Below are positions 27,651-36,195 of a stretch of 64,000 nt of DNA, in pieces. The position numbers and the translations under genes were made by a program. The DNA is from Flavobacterium sp. J49. Lineage in GTDB: Bacteria; Bacteroidota; Bacteroidia; Flavobacteriales; Flavobacteriaceae. The notes below the pieces were generated by a model. It did not search any database. It had not been told where the DNA came from and saw only the letters and a list, made by a program, of their open reading frames with translations. Numbering within the stretch: position 1 is the first letter of the stretch; each line of letters begins with the position of its first letter. The stretch spans positions 62,001 to 126,000 of the forward strand of contig NZ_JAAQQU010000098.1 in assembly GCF_011742145.1 (NCBI RefSeq), read 5' to 3'.

Positions 27651-29069
27651 TTACTTTCTAGGCGCTTTACCGTTTTTGGTTACTTGAGTTCCCATGTAAT
27701 CTTGTACAGTTCTGAAACCGATATAACTTCTTGCGGTATCAGCATATTCAAAATCTCTGGTTCCTACTTGTAAAAAGTATGCTACGTCTTTCCAAGATCC
27801 GCCACGAACCACTTTTCTCATGTTTTTAGAATCACCAACTGTTGGGTTCATCGTAGAAACATATTCATAAGCTGCAGCATCATAAGACGAATCGGTCCAT
27901 TCTGCAACGTTTCCTGACATATTGTATAAGTTGTAGCCGTTTGGCTCATATGATTTTGCTTCTACTGTGTACAATGCTTGGTCAGCAGCATAATCTCCTC
28001 TGTTTGGTTTGAAGTTAGCCAAGAAACAACCTCTGTCATTTTTAGCGTAAGGACCACCCCAAGGATATGTAGCAGACTCTAAACCACCTCTAGCGGCATA
28101 CTCCCACTCTGCCTCTGTCGGCAATCTGAATGAGTTGATTAAATCAGGCCTGTTTTTCTTCTTCTTAGATTTGATGTAAGCATTTTTGTTTAGAGTTCTC
28201 CATGCACAAAATGCTTTTGCTTGCTTCCAAGTAACTCCTACTACAGGATACTCACCATAAGCTTGATGCCAGAAATAGTCATTGTGCATTGGCTCATTGT
28301 AAGAATAAGCAAAGTCTTTAATCCAAACAGTGGTATCAGGATAAACTTCTTGCTGTTCTGTTCTGATGAATGAACTTCTTTTTCCTACTTTGGCTTTAGC
28401 CGCAGCTTGAATGTCCATCCAAGAATATCTGAATTTCAACTTTCTTACATCAATAGTTCTCAAACCGTTGAAAGATTCAGCAACCGGTAAATACATAGTA
28501 TCCATCACTTCTGAATAATATTCATCCGGATACTTACTTGTATCTTTGATCAGTTTTACTTTTTTATTCAATCTTCTACCGGCATAAGGATCATCATCAG
28601 TCCCAACACTGTAATAATTCTCATACATGTATTTATCATAAGGCGTCATCTTTGCAGGATCTTTGTCATCAAAGGCAAAATCACCAATACTCCCGGCATT
28701 TTTCCCTTTCCCTTTTCCGCCTGAACCCGAAGTTTGACCAACTTCATCAGCTAGAATAGCTAAACGAACTCTAATCGTGGAATCTTTAACCCACTCCACA
28801 AACTGACGATATTCACTATTGGTAATTTCAGTTTCATCCATATAGAATGATCTAACCGTTACTGTTTTAGTTGGGGCGTCCTGTACATTAGCTAAATCGT
28901 CATCAGATTTACCCATAATGTATGCTCCACCCGGAATCAAAGTCATACCAAACGGCTTCTCAGGATGCCATTTCTTTCCTTTAACTCCTACTAACTCACC
29001 TTTGTCGCTTGACCGTCCACAGCTCGTTAATAAAGCTAAAACTGATGCGAATGCAATGACCTTCTTCAT
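27651..29069 (-). CDS. gldK: gliding motility / type IX secretion lipoprotein GldK
   Basis: 472 residues starting MKKVIAFASVLALLTSC, a lipoprotein signal with cysteine at residue 17. The main domain is the formylglycine-generating-enzyme/sulfatase-modifying fold (GGAYIMGKSDDDL, YWQ-type VGVTWKQAKAFCAWRTL, FRLPTEAEWEYAARGG, MSGNVAEWTDSSYD, RGGSWKDV). In GldK this fold is structural, forming the outer-membrane ring with GldN. It is the first gene of the operon; a 261-bp AT-rich region with a predicted promoter and repeats lies upstream. A lysine- and glycine-rich insert (SGGKGKGKN) occurs near residue 118. Confidence 0.97.
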   Translation of the reverse strand: MKKVIAFASVLALLTSCGRSSDKGELVGVKGKKWHPEKPFGMTLIPGGAYIMGKSDDDLANVQDAPTKTVTVRSFYMDETEITNSEYRQFVEWVKDSTIRVRLAILADEVGQTSGSGGKGKGKNAGSIGDFAFDDKDPAKMTPYDKYMYENYYSVGTDDDPYAGRRLNKKVKLIKDTSKYPDEYYSEVMDTMYLPVAESFNGLRTIDVRKLKFRYSWMDIQAAAKAKVGKRSSFIRTEQQEVYPDTTVWIKDFAYSYNEPMHNDYFWHQAYGEYPVVGVTWKQAKAFCAWRTLNKNAYIKSKKKKNRPDLINSFRLPTEAEWEYAARGGLESATYPWGGPYAKNDRGCFLANFKPNRGDYAADQALYTVEAKSYEPNGYNLYNMSGNVAEWTDSSYDAAAYEYVSTMNPTVGDSKNMRKVVRGGSWKDVAYFLQVGTRDFEYADTARSYIGFRTVQDYMGTQVTKNGKAPRK

Positions 29070-29141
29070 ATAAATTGGGGTTATTTGAATGTTTTATTTT
29101 TAAGGGCGTAAACCTATTTATTATTTTTCAAAAAAGCAATT

Positions 29142-29170
29142 AAATAGTATTAAATTTTACCATACTATTT
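29142..29170. repeat. inverted repeat in the gldK leader
   Basis: AAATAGTAT (29142-29150) and ATACTATTT (29162-29170) are perfect 9-bp arms around 11 bases. It lies between the predicted gldK promoter and the start codon, so it would be in the 5' untranslated region. Confidence 0.6.
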
Positions 29171-29192
29171 TTCAACACAGACTTTCACTTTC

Positions 29193-29222
29193 CAAAAATA
29201 GAATTTAAAATGGTATTAAAAA
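29193..29222 (-). promoter_or_regulatory. candidate gldKLMN promoter
   Basis: On the minus strand TATTTTTG (29193-29200) matches TAnnTTTG, with TTT (29220-29222) in place of TTG at exactly 19 bp. It would give a leader of roughly 115 bases before gldK. Confidence 0.45.
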
Positions 29223-29234
29223 AATATTTTATCG

Positions 29235-29272
29235 ACAAAATACACTTTTTATCTGATAAAATACACTTTTTA
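29235..29272. repeat. 21-bp-period direct repeat upstream of the gldK promoter
   Basis: AAAATACACTTTTTA occurs at 29237-29251 and again at 29258-29272, each preceded by GAC or GAT. The period of 21 bp is two helical turns, which places both copies on the same face of the DNA just upstream of the predicted -33. Confidence 0.6.
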
Positions 29273-29330
29273 ATACATTTTGTAAGTATTAAGCTATGTA
29301 TATGTTTCCTTTTCTGTTTGTTTTTTTAAA

Positions 29331-30482
29331 TTAAATGCTGTTTTTTCGTTGCGCTTTCCACCACCTTTCCGGTATTTCATGATTGCAGGCTGCCAAATAC
29401 TCATCATGCGAACAAGGTAATAACGTATTTTTTTTCAATTTATTGTGCTGCCCTGAAAAAAAGTTTATTTCTATCCACCATCTATCGGTTTTATTGCTTT
29501 TATAAAAAACCAATTCTTCATTCTCCAGCGGTACGATATATTTTAAATAATGCTCCTTAGTCCCAAATGGGTATTCATTAGAACGGTAATTAACTCCTTC
29601 CGTAAAGTACCAAATCATTTGAGCAATCAAAACTGCTTCCTCTTTGCTGTTGTTGTGATTGAATATCCCGAATGAACTTACCTTATCACTTATACCGGCA
29701 TATCTGGACAGGCTACAGATTTCTTTTCCATCAAAGCCATTTGGAGTAAAGTTAATTAAATTTCCTGAATCTGAGGACTTTACGGAATTTAAATCTACAC
29801 TAACAATGTCTGCATCTCGAAAAACAGGCTCAGACAAAGCAATATTGTTAGAAATTTCTCCTAATCTGTAAGCATCGAAATACAATTTCTCCACTAAGTC
29901 AATCTCTTCCTGCGAATTGTAATAGGTTTGGTAACCAATATTACTAAAGTTAAACAAGTTATTCGGCTCGTCTAAGATGATTTTAGATAAATAAGAACCT
30001 GAGGAAATACCGTCTTCTTGCTTGCCAATGTCAAACTTCTTGTCTATAGAAACCAAATTAACCATTTGTTCCAAACTGTCATAAGCTCTGTACAATGGAT
30101 AAGTCAAATCTTGTGTTCCTCCGATTATAACCGGAATTACTCCTTTGCGGATTAATTTGGCAGAAACTTTTTGCAAAGCGAAAAATGTATCTTCTAAGGA
30201 ATTCCCCGGAAGTATATCTCCTAAATCAGCTATAGAACTTTGCCAATTACCCGGAAACAAACTGTACAATTCTTTTCGAATGGCATTCAAATCAACTTCT
30301 TCAAAAGCATTTACATCGCCTCTGTTTTCTAAAACGCCTATGATAGCAATTTTAATTTTATCGGTATCCGGAAAATCTTTATCCGTATGAAAGGCAACTT
30401 TACTCCCCAAGTGTTGAGAAGACAATGTCTTTACATATTGTATTATCTCAGAATCAATAGGTGACAGAAAATCGAATTCCAT
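29331..30482 (-). CDS. arginase/formimidoylglutamase-fold protein, metal site degenerate
   Basis: 383 residues with the ureohydrolase (arginase family) layout. Of the six classical Mn ligands, three look replaced. Motif 1, normally GGxHS, is GGTQD (His to Gln). Motif 2, normally DAHxD, is DKKFD, keeping both Asp but losing the His. Motif 3, normally DxDxxDP, is DLNSVKSSD, keeping the first Asp but changing the second to Asn. It is therefore probably not an active hydrolase. The gene sits 3 bp after topA on the same strand and upstream of gldK, a position in which such genes are commonly annotated as formimidoylglutamase in Flavobacteria. Confidence 0.82.
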   Translation of the reverse strand: MEFDFLSPIDSEIIQYVKTLSSQHLGSKVAFHTDKDFPDTDKIKIAIIGVLENRGDVNAFEEVDLNAIRKELYSLFPGNWQSSIADLGDILPGNSLEDTFFALQKVSAKLIRKGVIPVIIGGTQDLTYPLYRAYDSLEQMVNLVSIDKKFDIGKQEDGISSGSYLSKIILDEPNNLFNFSNIGYQTYYNSQEEIDLVEKLYFDAYRLGEISNNIALSEPVFRDADIVSVDLNSVKSSDSGNLINFTPNGFDGKEICSLSRYAGISDKVSSFGIFNHNNSKEEAVLIAQMIWYFTEGVNYRSNEYPFGTKEHYLKYIVPLENEELVFYKSNKTDRWWIEINFFSGQHNKLKKNTLLPCSHDEYLAACNHEIPERWWKAQRKNSI

Positions 30483-30485
30483 AGG

Positions 30486-33002
30486 TTATTTCTTTTTGGC
30501 GGTTGTCTTTTTGGGCGTAGCTTTTTTGGCAGCCGGTTTTTTGGCCGCTGTTTTCTTCTCAGGCGTTTTCTTCGCAATCATTTCTTGTACTTGTTCCAAA
30601 GTCAATTTCGAAGCATCAATGTCTTTGTTCAATTCGATTTTGATTTTACCTTTGGTAATGACTGATTTTCCCCAACGGGCTTTCTCCACCAAAATTCCTT
30701 CTTCCTTCCAATTGTGGATTACTTTGTCGATGTCTTTTTGCAATTTTTCTTCAATCAATTCAGCTACATCTGATTGTGATAAATTATCGAAATTGTATTT
30801 TTTATTCACATTAATAAAGATACCGTTCCATTTTAAGAATGGTCCAAATCGACCCACGCCTTTTTGAACATCCATGTTTTTGTAAACCGCAATAGGTGCA
30901 TCGGCTTTGACTTTATCATCAATTAATTCCTGAGCACGAACCATGGTTACGTCCAATGGGTCTTCTCCTCGCGGCAATGAAATGAATTGTTTTCCGAAAC
31001 GAACATACGGTCCGAAACGGCCATTACTTACTTCAACCTCTTCTCCTTTGTATTCCCCCAATTTTTTGGGCAATAAAAACAGGTTCAAAGCTTCTTCTAA
31101 AGTAATGTTTCCAATATTTTGGTCCTGACGCAAACTAGCAAATTGTTTTTCTTCATCTTCAGCGTCACCAATTTGAGCCATCGGGCCAAATTTTCCTAAA
31201 CGAACCGAAACCGGCTTGCCTGTTTTTGGATCGGTGCCCAATATTCTTTCTCCGCTTTCACGATCTGCATTTTTTTCTACTTCAATTACATTCGGATGGA
31301 ACTTGTTGTAGAAATCCTGCATCATTTTAGCCCAATCGATATTGCCTTCCGCAATTTCATCAAAATCCTGTTCTACTTTGGCGGTAAAATTATAATCCAA
31401 AATAGCTTCAAAGTTTTTTACCAGAAAATCATTAACGATTGTTCCTATATCTGTTGGTACCAATTTCCCTTTGTCGGAACCGGTATTTTCTTTTAAAATC
31501 TTTTCGTCGACTTTACTGTCCTTCAACGTCAACTGAACATATTTTCTCTCTACACCTTCTAAGTTTCCTTTTTCAACATAGTTCCTGTTGATGATGGTTG
31601 AAATTGTCGGCGCATAAGTCGAGGGACGACCGATGCCTAATTCTTCCAATTTCTTTACCAGCGACGCTTCGGTATATCTTGACGCCGGACGAGTATATCT
31701 TTCGGTTGCAGTAATATTGTTGTTCGTCAATTTTTCGTTGACTTTCAACGCAGGCAACATCCCTTCCTGTTCTTCATCGTCATCATCACTTCCCTCTAAA
31801 TATACTTTCAAGAAACCTTCAAACTTAATTACTTCGCCGGTGGCTTGGAAAACTTCGCTGTGATTATTGGCTTCTATTTTTACGTTGGTTCTTTCCAATT
31901 CGGCATCGCTCATTTGGGACGCCAAAGTTCTTTTCCAAATCAATTCGTATAAACGGGCTTGGTCTCTTTCAACATTTACCGTGTGACGCGACATATCCGT
32001 TGGACGAATCGCCTCGTGGGCTTCTTGTGCCCCTTTTGATTTGGTGTTGAAATTTCTCGGTTTGCTGAATTCCGCTCCGTAGTAACTCGTGATTTCGGCT
32101 TGAGCCGCAGCCATGGCTTCTTGTGACAAATTTACACTATCCGTTCTCATATAAGTGATGAGTCCGGCTTCGTACAAACGCTGTGCAATTTGCATCGTGA
32201 TGCCTACGGGCAAATATAATTTACGAGCCGCTTCCTGTTGCAACGTTGAAGTTGTAAATGGCGCAGCCGGTGATTTTTTTGTGGGTTTGGTTTCTAAATC
32301 GGCTACTTTATAATTTGAACCAATATTTTTTTGTAAAAAGTCCTCCGCTTCTTTTTTGGTGGCGAAGTTTTTAGGCAATTTGGCTTTCACCACTTTTCCG
32401 GCTTCGTTGGTAAATTCGGCAGTAACAGAATAAGACGCTACGGCTTTGAACTCTTGGATTTCTCGTTCGCGTTCTACAATTAATCTAACCGAAACCGATT
32501 GTACACGTCCGGCAGACAAACCGCCTTTTACTTTTTTCCAAAGTACGGGTGACAATTCGTAACCAACTAAACGGTCTAGTACTCTTCGCGCTTGTTGGGC
32601 ATTGACTAAGTTGTAATCGATTCCGCGCGGGTTTTCGATGGCTTTTTGTATGGCTGATTTGGTGATTTCGTGGAAAACAATCCTTTTAGTTTTGTTCTTG
32701 TCTAATTTTAATTCTTCCGCTAAGTGCCAAGAAATGGCTTCTCCTTCGCGGTCTTCATCGGATGCCAACCACACCATTTCAGCGTTTTTAGACAAGTCTT
32801 TCAGTTTTTTGACCAAAGCTTTTTTATCCGAGGAGACTTCGTATTTGGGTTTAAAACCATTCTCAACATCTACTCCAATTTCTTTGGACGGCAAGTCGGC
32901 AATGTGCCCATAACTCGACTCTACCTGATAATCACTTCCCAGAAATTTTTCGATTGTTTTTGCCTTTGCCGGCGACTCCACGATAACTAAATTCTTTGCC
33001 AT
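30486..33002 (-). CDS. topA: DNA topoisomerase I
   Basis: 838 residues. The Toprim domain opens the protein (VIVESPAKAKTIEKFLG) with the acidic cluster DEDREGE at 82-88, and the active-site tyrosine is Y284 in ITYMRTDS. GRVQSVSVRLIVERE (166-180) is also conserved. The C-terminal region has repeated TopA_C-type modules (GKFGPMAQIGD, GRFGPYVRFGKQF, GRFGPFLKWNG) instead of four-cysteine zinc fingers, followed by a lysine/alanine/proline tail. It relaxes negative supercoils. The promoter region is divergent from miaB. The downstream arginase-like gene is 3 bp away and surely co-transcribed. Confidence 0.98.
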   Translation of the reverse strand: MAKNLVIVESPAKAKTIEKFLGSDYQVESSYGHIADLPSKEIGVDVENGFKPKYEVSSDKKALVKKLKDLSKNAEMVWLASDEDREGEAISWHLAEELKLDKNKTKRIVFHEITKSAIQKAIENPRGIDYNLVNAQQARRVLDRLVGYELSPVLWKKVKGGLSAGRVQSVSVRLIVEREREIQEFKAVASYSVTAEFTNEAGKVVKAKLPKNFATKKEAEDFLQKNIGSNYKVADLETKPTKKSPAAPFTTSTLQQEAARKLYLPVGITMQIAQRLYEAGLITYMRTDSVNLSQEAMAAAQAEITSYYGAEFSKPRNFNTKSKGAQEAHEAIRPTDMSRHTVNVERDQARLYELIWKRTLASQMSDAELERTNVKIEANNHSEVFQATGEVIKFEGFLKVYLEGSDDDDEEQEGMLPALKVNEKLTNNNITATERYTRPASRYTEASLVKKLEELGIGRPSTYAPTISTIINRNYVEKGNLEGVERKYVQLTLKDSKVDEKILKENTGSDKGKLVPTDIGTIVNDFLVKNFEAILDYNFTAKVEQDFDEIAEGNIDWAKMMQDFYNKFHPNVIEVEKNADRESGERILGTDPKTGKPVSVRLGKFGPMAQIGDAEDEEKQFASLRQDQNIGNITLEEALNLFLLPKKLGEYKGEEVEVSNGRFGPYVRFGKQFISLPRGEDPLDVTMVRAQELIDDKVKADAPIAVYKNMDVQKGVGRFGPFLKWNGIFINVNKKYNFDNLSQSDVAELIEEKLQKDIDKVIHNWKEEGILVEKARWGKSVITKGKIKIELNKDIDASKLTLEQVQEMIAKKTPEKKTAAKKPAAKKATPKKTTAKKK

Positions 33003-33022
33003 ATCCCGATTGTTTGTGCGGA

Positions 33023-33030
33023 CAAAAGTA
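33023..33030 (-). promoter_or_regulatory. topA -7 element
   Basis: TACTTTTG on the minus strand matches TAnnTTTG, 21 bp before the topA ATG. The -33 at 19 bp reads TCG, a weak match. Confidence 0.5.
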
Positions 33031-33196
33031 AACGTTTTTTTTAAAATACCGATTTAGTGTCATTTTTTAACGATGATTGACTCAAAAAAAATCAATTTAT
33101 ACCTTAATATATTATACTCATTTTATCCAATATTTTGAATCTCCTTTCCCCAATACAAAAGACGCCAACTCTTTAGCCCCGATTGCAGAGGAAATC

Positions 33197-33229
33197 AACT
33201 TTGTTAAAGTTTTAAACTTTGACAAAGTT
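33197..33229. repeat. palindrome of AACTTTG/CAAAGTT words upstream of miaB
   Basis: AACTTTGTTAAAG (33197-33209) pairs with CTTTGACAAAGTT (33217-33229) over 13 bp with one G-T, around the loop TTTTAAA. No T-run follows, so it is not an intrinsic terminator. The same words build the hairpin on the other side of miaB at 34825-34870. Confidence 0.7.
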
Positions 33230-33312
33230 ATTGTAACGGAAAGCGGGAACACGGATTCCAAACGCGCCCGAACCAATCGCTCCAAAACTTTTGTTAAACC
33301 GTTTCTGCCATC

Positions 33313-33344
33313 TTGTCATATTTTATAATTTAGTATTATCTTTG
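33313..33344 (+). promoter_or_regulatory. miaB promoter
   Basis: TTG (33313-33315) and TATCTTTG (33337-33344) are 21 bp apart, within the accepted range for this phylum, and the -7 ends 27 bp before the miaB ATG. Confidence 0.65.
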
Positions 33345-33371
33345 CCATCCGATTAAGCGAAGATTATTTTT

Positions 33372-34823
33372 ATGGAAAAGGAAATTGACGAGAAAAAGCA
33401 AGGCACTAGCATGGTGCTGGAATACAAAGAAGGCAATACTAAAAAACTATTTATAGAAAGCTACGGCTGTGCGATGAATTTTTCGGACAGTGAAATTGTA
33501 GCGTCTATTTTGACCGAACAAGGTTATAATACGACTCAGAATTTAGCCGAGGCCGACTTGGTTTTGGTGAACACCTGTTCTATTCGAGACAAAGCAGAGC
33601 AAACCGTACGCAAGCGTTTGGAGAAATACAACGCGGTAAAACGCAGTATCAATCCGGGGATGAAAGTGGGTGTTTTAGGCTGTATGGCAGAGCGATTGAA
33701 AGACCAATTTTTGGAACAAGAAAAAATTGTTGACATGGTCGTTGGCCCCGATGCTTACAAGGATTTACCGAATCTTTTGAAAGAAGTGGAAGAAGGTCGA
33801 GATGCGATTAACGTTATCCTTTCTAAAGATGAGACTTACGGGGATATTGCTCCGGTGCGTTTGAACAGCAACGGGGTAAATGCGTTTGTTTCCATTACGC
33901 GTGGTTGCGACAATATGTGTACGTTTTGCGTAGTGCCTTTCACTCGCGGACGTGAGCGCAGTCGTGAGCCGCAAAGTATTTTAGAAGAAATCCAAGATTT
34001 GTGGGACCGAGGTTTTAAAGAAGTTTGTTTGTTGGGTCAAAATGTCGACAGTTACCTTTGGTATGGCGGCGGTTTGAAGAAAGATTTCGACAAAGCGACT
34101 GAAATGCAGAAAGCCACAGCGACTGATTTTGCGCAATTATTAGAGCAATGTGCGATGGCGTTTCCAAAAATGCGTTTCCGTTTTTCGACCTCGAATCCGC
34201 AGGACATGCATGAAGAAGTATTGCATGTGATTGCCAAATACGACAATGTATGCAACTATATTCACCTACCGGTACAAAGTGGAAGTACCCGAATCTTAAA
34301 AGAAATGAACCGCCAACACACCCGTGAAGAATACATGGCATTGGTGGATAAAATCAAAAAAATCATACCGGATTGTTCGATTTCACAGGACATGATTTCC
34401 GGTTTCCCAACCGAGACTGAAGAAGATCACCAAGACACGTTGAGTTTGATGGAATATGTCGAATATGACTTTGGTTATATGTTTGCCTATTCAGAAAGAC
34501 CGGGCACTTTGGCGGCTCGTAAAATGGAAGACGATGTTCCGGAAGAAGTCAAGAAAAGACGTTTACAAGAAATTGTAGACTTACAACAAATATTAAGTGA
34601 AAAGAGAACCAAGCGTTTCTTGGGTCAAACCGTAGAAATTTTGATTGAAAAAGAATCGAAGAAATCAGATAAACATTGGAGTGGCAGAAACTCTGAAAAC
34701 GTAGTAACCGTTTTCCCGAAAGGCGATTACAAAGTTGGCGATTTCGTGATGGTTAAAGTAACCGATTGTACCACCGCCACTTTGATTGGAGAAGCGGTTG
34801 GATATAGCGAGATGCAAAAGTAG
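33372..34823 (+). CDS. miaB: tRNA-2-methylthio-N6-dimethylallyladenosine synthase MiaB
   Basis: 483 residues. The N-terminal UPF0004 domain supplies three cysteines for one iron-sulfur cluster (C33 in ESYGCAMN, C69 in NTCSIRD, C104 in LGCMAER). The radical SAM motif CxxxCxxC is C179, C183 and C186 ([10 protein letters not shown]). A C-terminal TRAM domain follows (about 415-480). The enzyme methylthiolates i6A37 in tRNAs reading UNN codons. The first 20 residues ([14 protein letters not shown]) are a charged extension; the ATG at 33372 fits the promoter position. The gene heads a plus-strand run through groEL. Confidence 0.97.
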   Translation: MEKEIDEKKQGTSMVLEYKEGNTKKLFIESYGCAMNFSDSEIVASILTEQGYNTTQNLAEADLVLVNTCSIRDKAEQTVRKRLEKYNAVKRSINPGMKVGVLGCMAERLKDQFLEQEKIVDMVVGPDAYKDLPNLLKEVEEGRDAINVILSKDETYGDIAPVRLNSNGVNAFVSITRGCDNMCTFCVVPFTRGRERSREPQSILEEIQDLWDRGFKEVCLLGQNVDSYLWYGGGLKKDFDKATEMQKATATDFAQLLEQCAMAFPKMRFRFSTSNPQDMHEEVLHVIAKYDNVCNYIHLPVQSGSTRILKEMNRQHTREEYMALVDKIKKIIPDCSISQDMISGFPTETEEDHQDTLSLMEYVEYDFGYMFAYSERPGTLAARKMEDDVPEEVKKRRLQEIVDLQQILSEKRTKRFLGQTVEILIEKESKKSDKHWSGRNSENVVTVFPKGDYKVGDFVMVKVTDCTTATLIGEAVGYSEMQK

Positions 34824-34824
34824 C

Positions 34825-34870
34825 AAAGTTCCAAAGTAGCAAAGTTAAAACTTTGGAACTTTGGAACTTT
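34825..34870. repeat. long imperfect palindrome with TTTGGAAC tandem repeat after miaB
   Basis: The 22-base arms at 34825-34846 and 34849-34870 are complementary except at two adjacent positions, leaving a 2-base centre. The right side is three exact tandem copies of TTTGGAAC (34852-34875). It begins 2 bp after the miaB stop codon and ends 14 bp before the ATG of the next gene. No T-run follows, so it is not a standard terminator. Confidence 0.8.
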
Positions 34871-34888
34871 GGAACTAAAAATAAAAAA

Positions 34889-36151
34889 ATGGAATCAGTT
34901 CAAAACATAAAACAACGCTTTGAAATTATCGGGAATGACCCAAAACTCAATCGCGCCATTGAAAAAGCCATTCAGGTAGCTCCTACAGATATTTCGGTAT
35001 TGGTGGTGGGTGAAAGTGGCGTTGGTAAAGAAAGTATTCCGAGAATTATACATTCGCTTTCGCATAGAAAACATGGCAAATACATTGCCGTAAACTGCGG
35101 TGCGATTCCCGAAGGAACAATTGACAGTGAATTATTCGGACACGAAAAAGGGGCTTTTACCGGTGCTAACAATGCACGCGAAGGTTATTTTGAAGTAGCC
35201 GATGGCGGAACCATTTTCTTAGATGAAGTCGGTGAATTACCGCTAACGACACAAGTACGTCTCTTGCGTGTTTTGGAAAATGGGGAGTTTATTAAAGTCG
35301 GTTCCTCACAAGTACAAAAAACCAATGTGCGTATAGTAGCTGCAACGAATGTGAATATGTTTGACGCCATTGAAAAAGGCAAATTCCGTGAGGATTTGTA
35401 TTATCGATTGAGTACGGTTGATATTCCTTTGCCGCCATTGCGCGACAGAAAAGACGATATCCATTTATTGTTTAGAAAATTCGCCGCCGATTTTGCTCAT
35501 AAATACAAAATGCCACCTATTAAATTGAGCGATGATGCGGTTCAGTTTTTACAAAAATACCGTTGGAGTGGTAATATTCGTCAGTTGCGCAATGTGGCTG
35601 AACAGATTTCTGTTTTGGAAACCAATCGCGATATTTCGTTAGCCACTTTACAATCTTATCTTCCGACCGAAGGCAGTACGTTGCCCTCAGTGGTTGGCGG
35701 AAAGAAATCGGATAGTGATTTTGCAACGGAAAGAGATATTCTATACAAAGTCCTTTTCGACATGAAAAGCGATTTGAACGATTTGAAAAAACTGACTTTG
35801 GAACTGATGAAAAACGGCGCCAAAGTACAGGATATCAATCCGAGTTTGATTCAAAAAGTATACGGCGGCAAAGAAAACGAAAGCGAAATTTCGTTTGAAG
35901 AAACGCCGAGAGTTAATGTAATTCCAACGCAAACTCAAGCTCACCAAGAGGAATTTGAAGAGGATGACGATCATAATTATTTAGATGCCGAAACCGTGGA
36001 AGAGGAAGAAGTATTGAAATTGGAACAAAAAGAAATTGAACTCATCAAAAAATCATTGGAACGCCATAAAGGCAAAAGAAAAGCGGCTGCAGATGAACTA
36101 GGGATTTCCGAGAGAACTCTATACCGAAAAATTAAACAATTTGATTTGTAA
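34889..36151 (+). CDS. sigma-54-dependent-type transcriptional regulator without receiver domain
   Basis: 420 residues from the ATG at 34889; the frame extends 12 codons upstream only through the TTTGGAAC repeat. There is no N-terminal receiver or sensory domain. The AAA+ domain starts almost at once, with Walker A GESGVGKE (41-48), the sigma-54-contacting GAFTGA loop (88-93) and Walker B GGTIFLDEVGEL. A variable region (about 270-365, acidic) leads to a Fis-type helix-turn-helix at the C-terminus (RKAAADELGISERTLYRKI). It should activate RpoN-dependent promoters. With no input domain, its control is probably by level or by a partner. lptE follows 44 bp downstream. Confidence 0.93.
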   Translation: MESVQNIKQRFEIIGNDPKLNRAIEKAIQVAPTDISVLVVGESGVGKESIPRIIHSLSHRKHGKYIAVNCGAIPEGTIDSELFGHEKGAFTGANNAREGYFEVADGGTIFLDEVGELPLTTQVRLLRVLENGEFIKVGSSQVQKTNVRIVAATNVNMFDAIEKGKFREDLYYRLSTVDIPLPPLRDRKDDIHLLFRKFAADFAHKYKMPPIKLSDDAVQFLQKYRWSGNIRQLRNVAEQISVLETNRDISLATLQSYLPTEGSTLPSVVGGKKSDSDFATERDILYKVLFDMKSDLNDLKKLTLELMKNGAKVQDINPSLIQKVYGGKENESEISFEETPRVNVIPTQTQAHQEEFEEDDDHNYLDAETVEEEEVLKLEQKEIELIKKSLERHKGKRKAAADELGISERTLYRKIKQFDL

Positions 36152-36195
36152 ATAACCAACGGATAAAACCGAAAAAGAATATCTTTGGAATCGAG

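Larger units (their letters stand above)
33003..33371. other. 369-bp intergenic region between topA and miaB
   Basis: It holds promoter-like elements for both genes and a strong palindrome at 33197-33229. An 83-codon open frame beginning with TTG (33077-33328) runs through it but lacks a credible start, promoter or recognisable protein sequence, so I treat it as non-coding. The middle (33160-33310) is less AT-rich than the flanks, which could mark a degraded element. Confidence 0.5.

Noticed and set aside
27651..29069. GldK as an active formylglycine-generating enzyme
   Set aside because: The fold is shared, but the gene is in the conserved gldKLMN order with a lipoprotein signal, and GldK is a structural ring component.
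33077..33328. 83-codon open frame between topA and miaB
   Set aside because: TTG start, no similarity I recognise, and it runs through a palindrome; more likely non-coding or a relic.
34853..34888. N-terminal extension of the sigma-54-type activator
   Set aside because: The extra codons are the TTTGGAAC tandem repeat read in frame; the ATG at 34889 gives a normal N-terminus.
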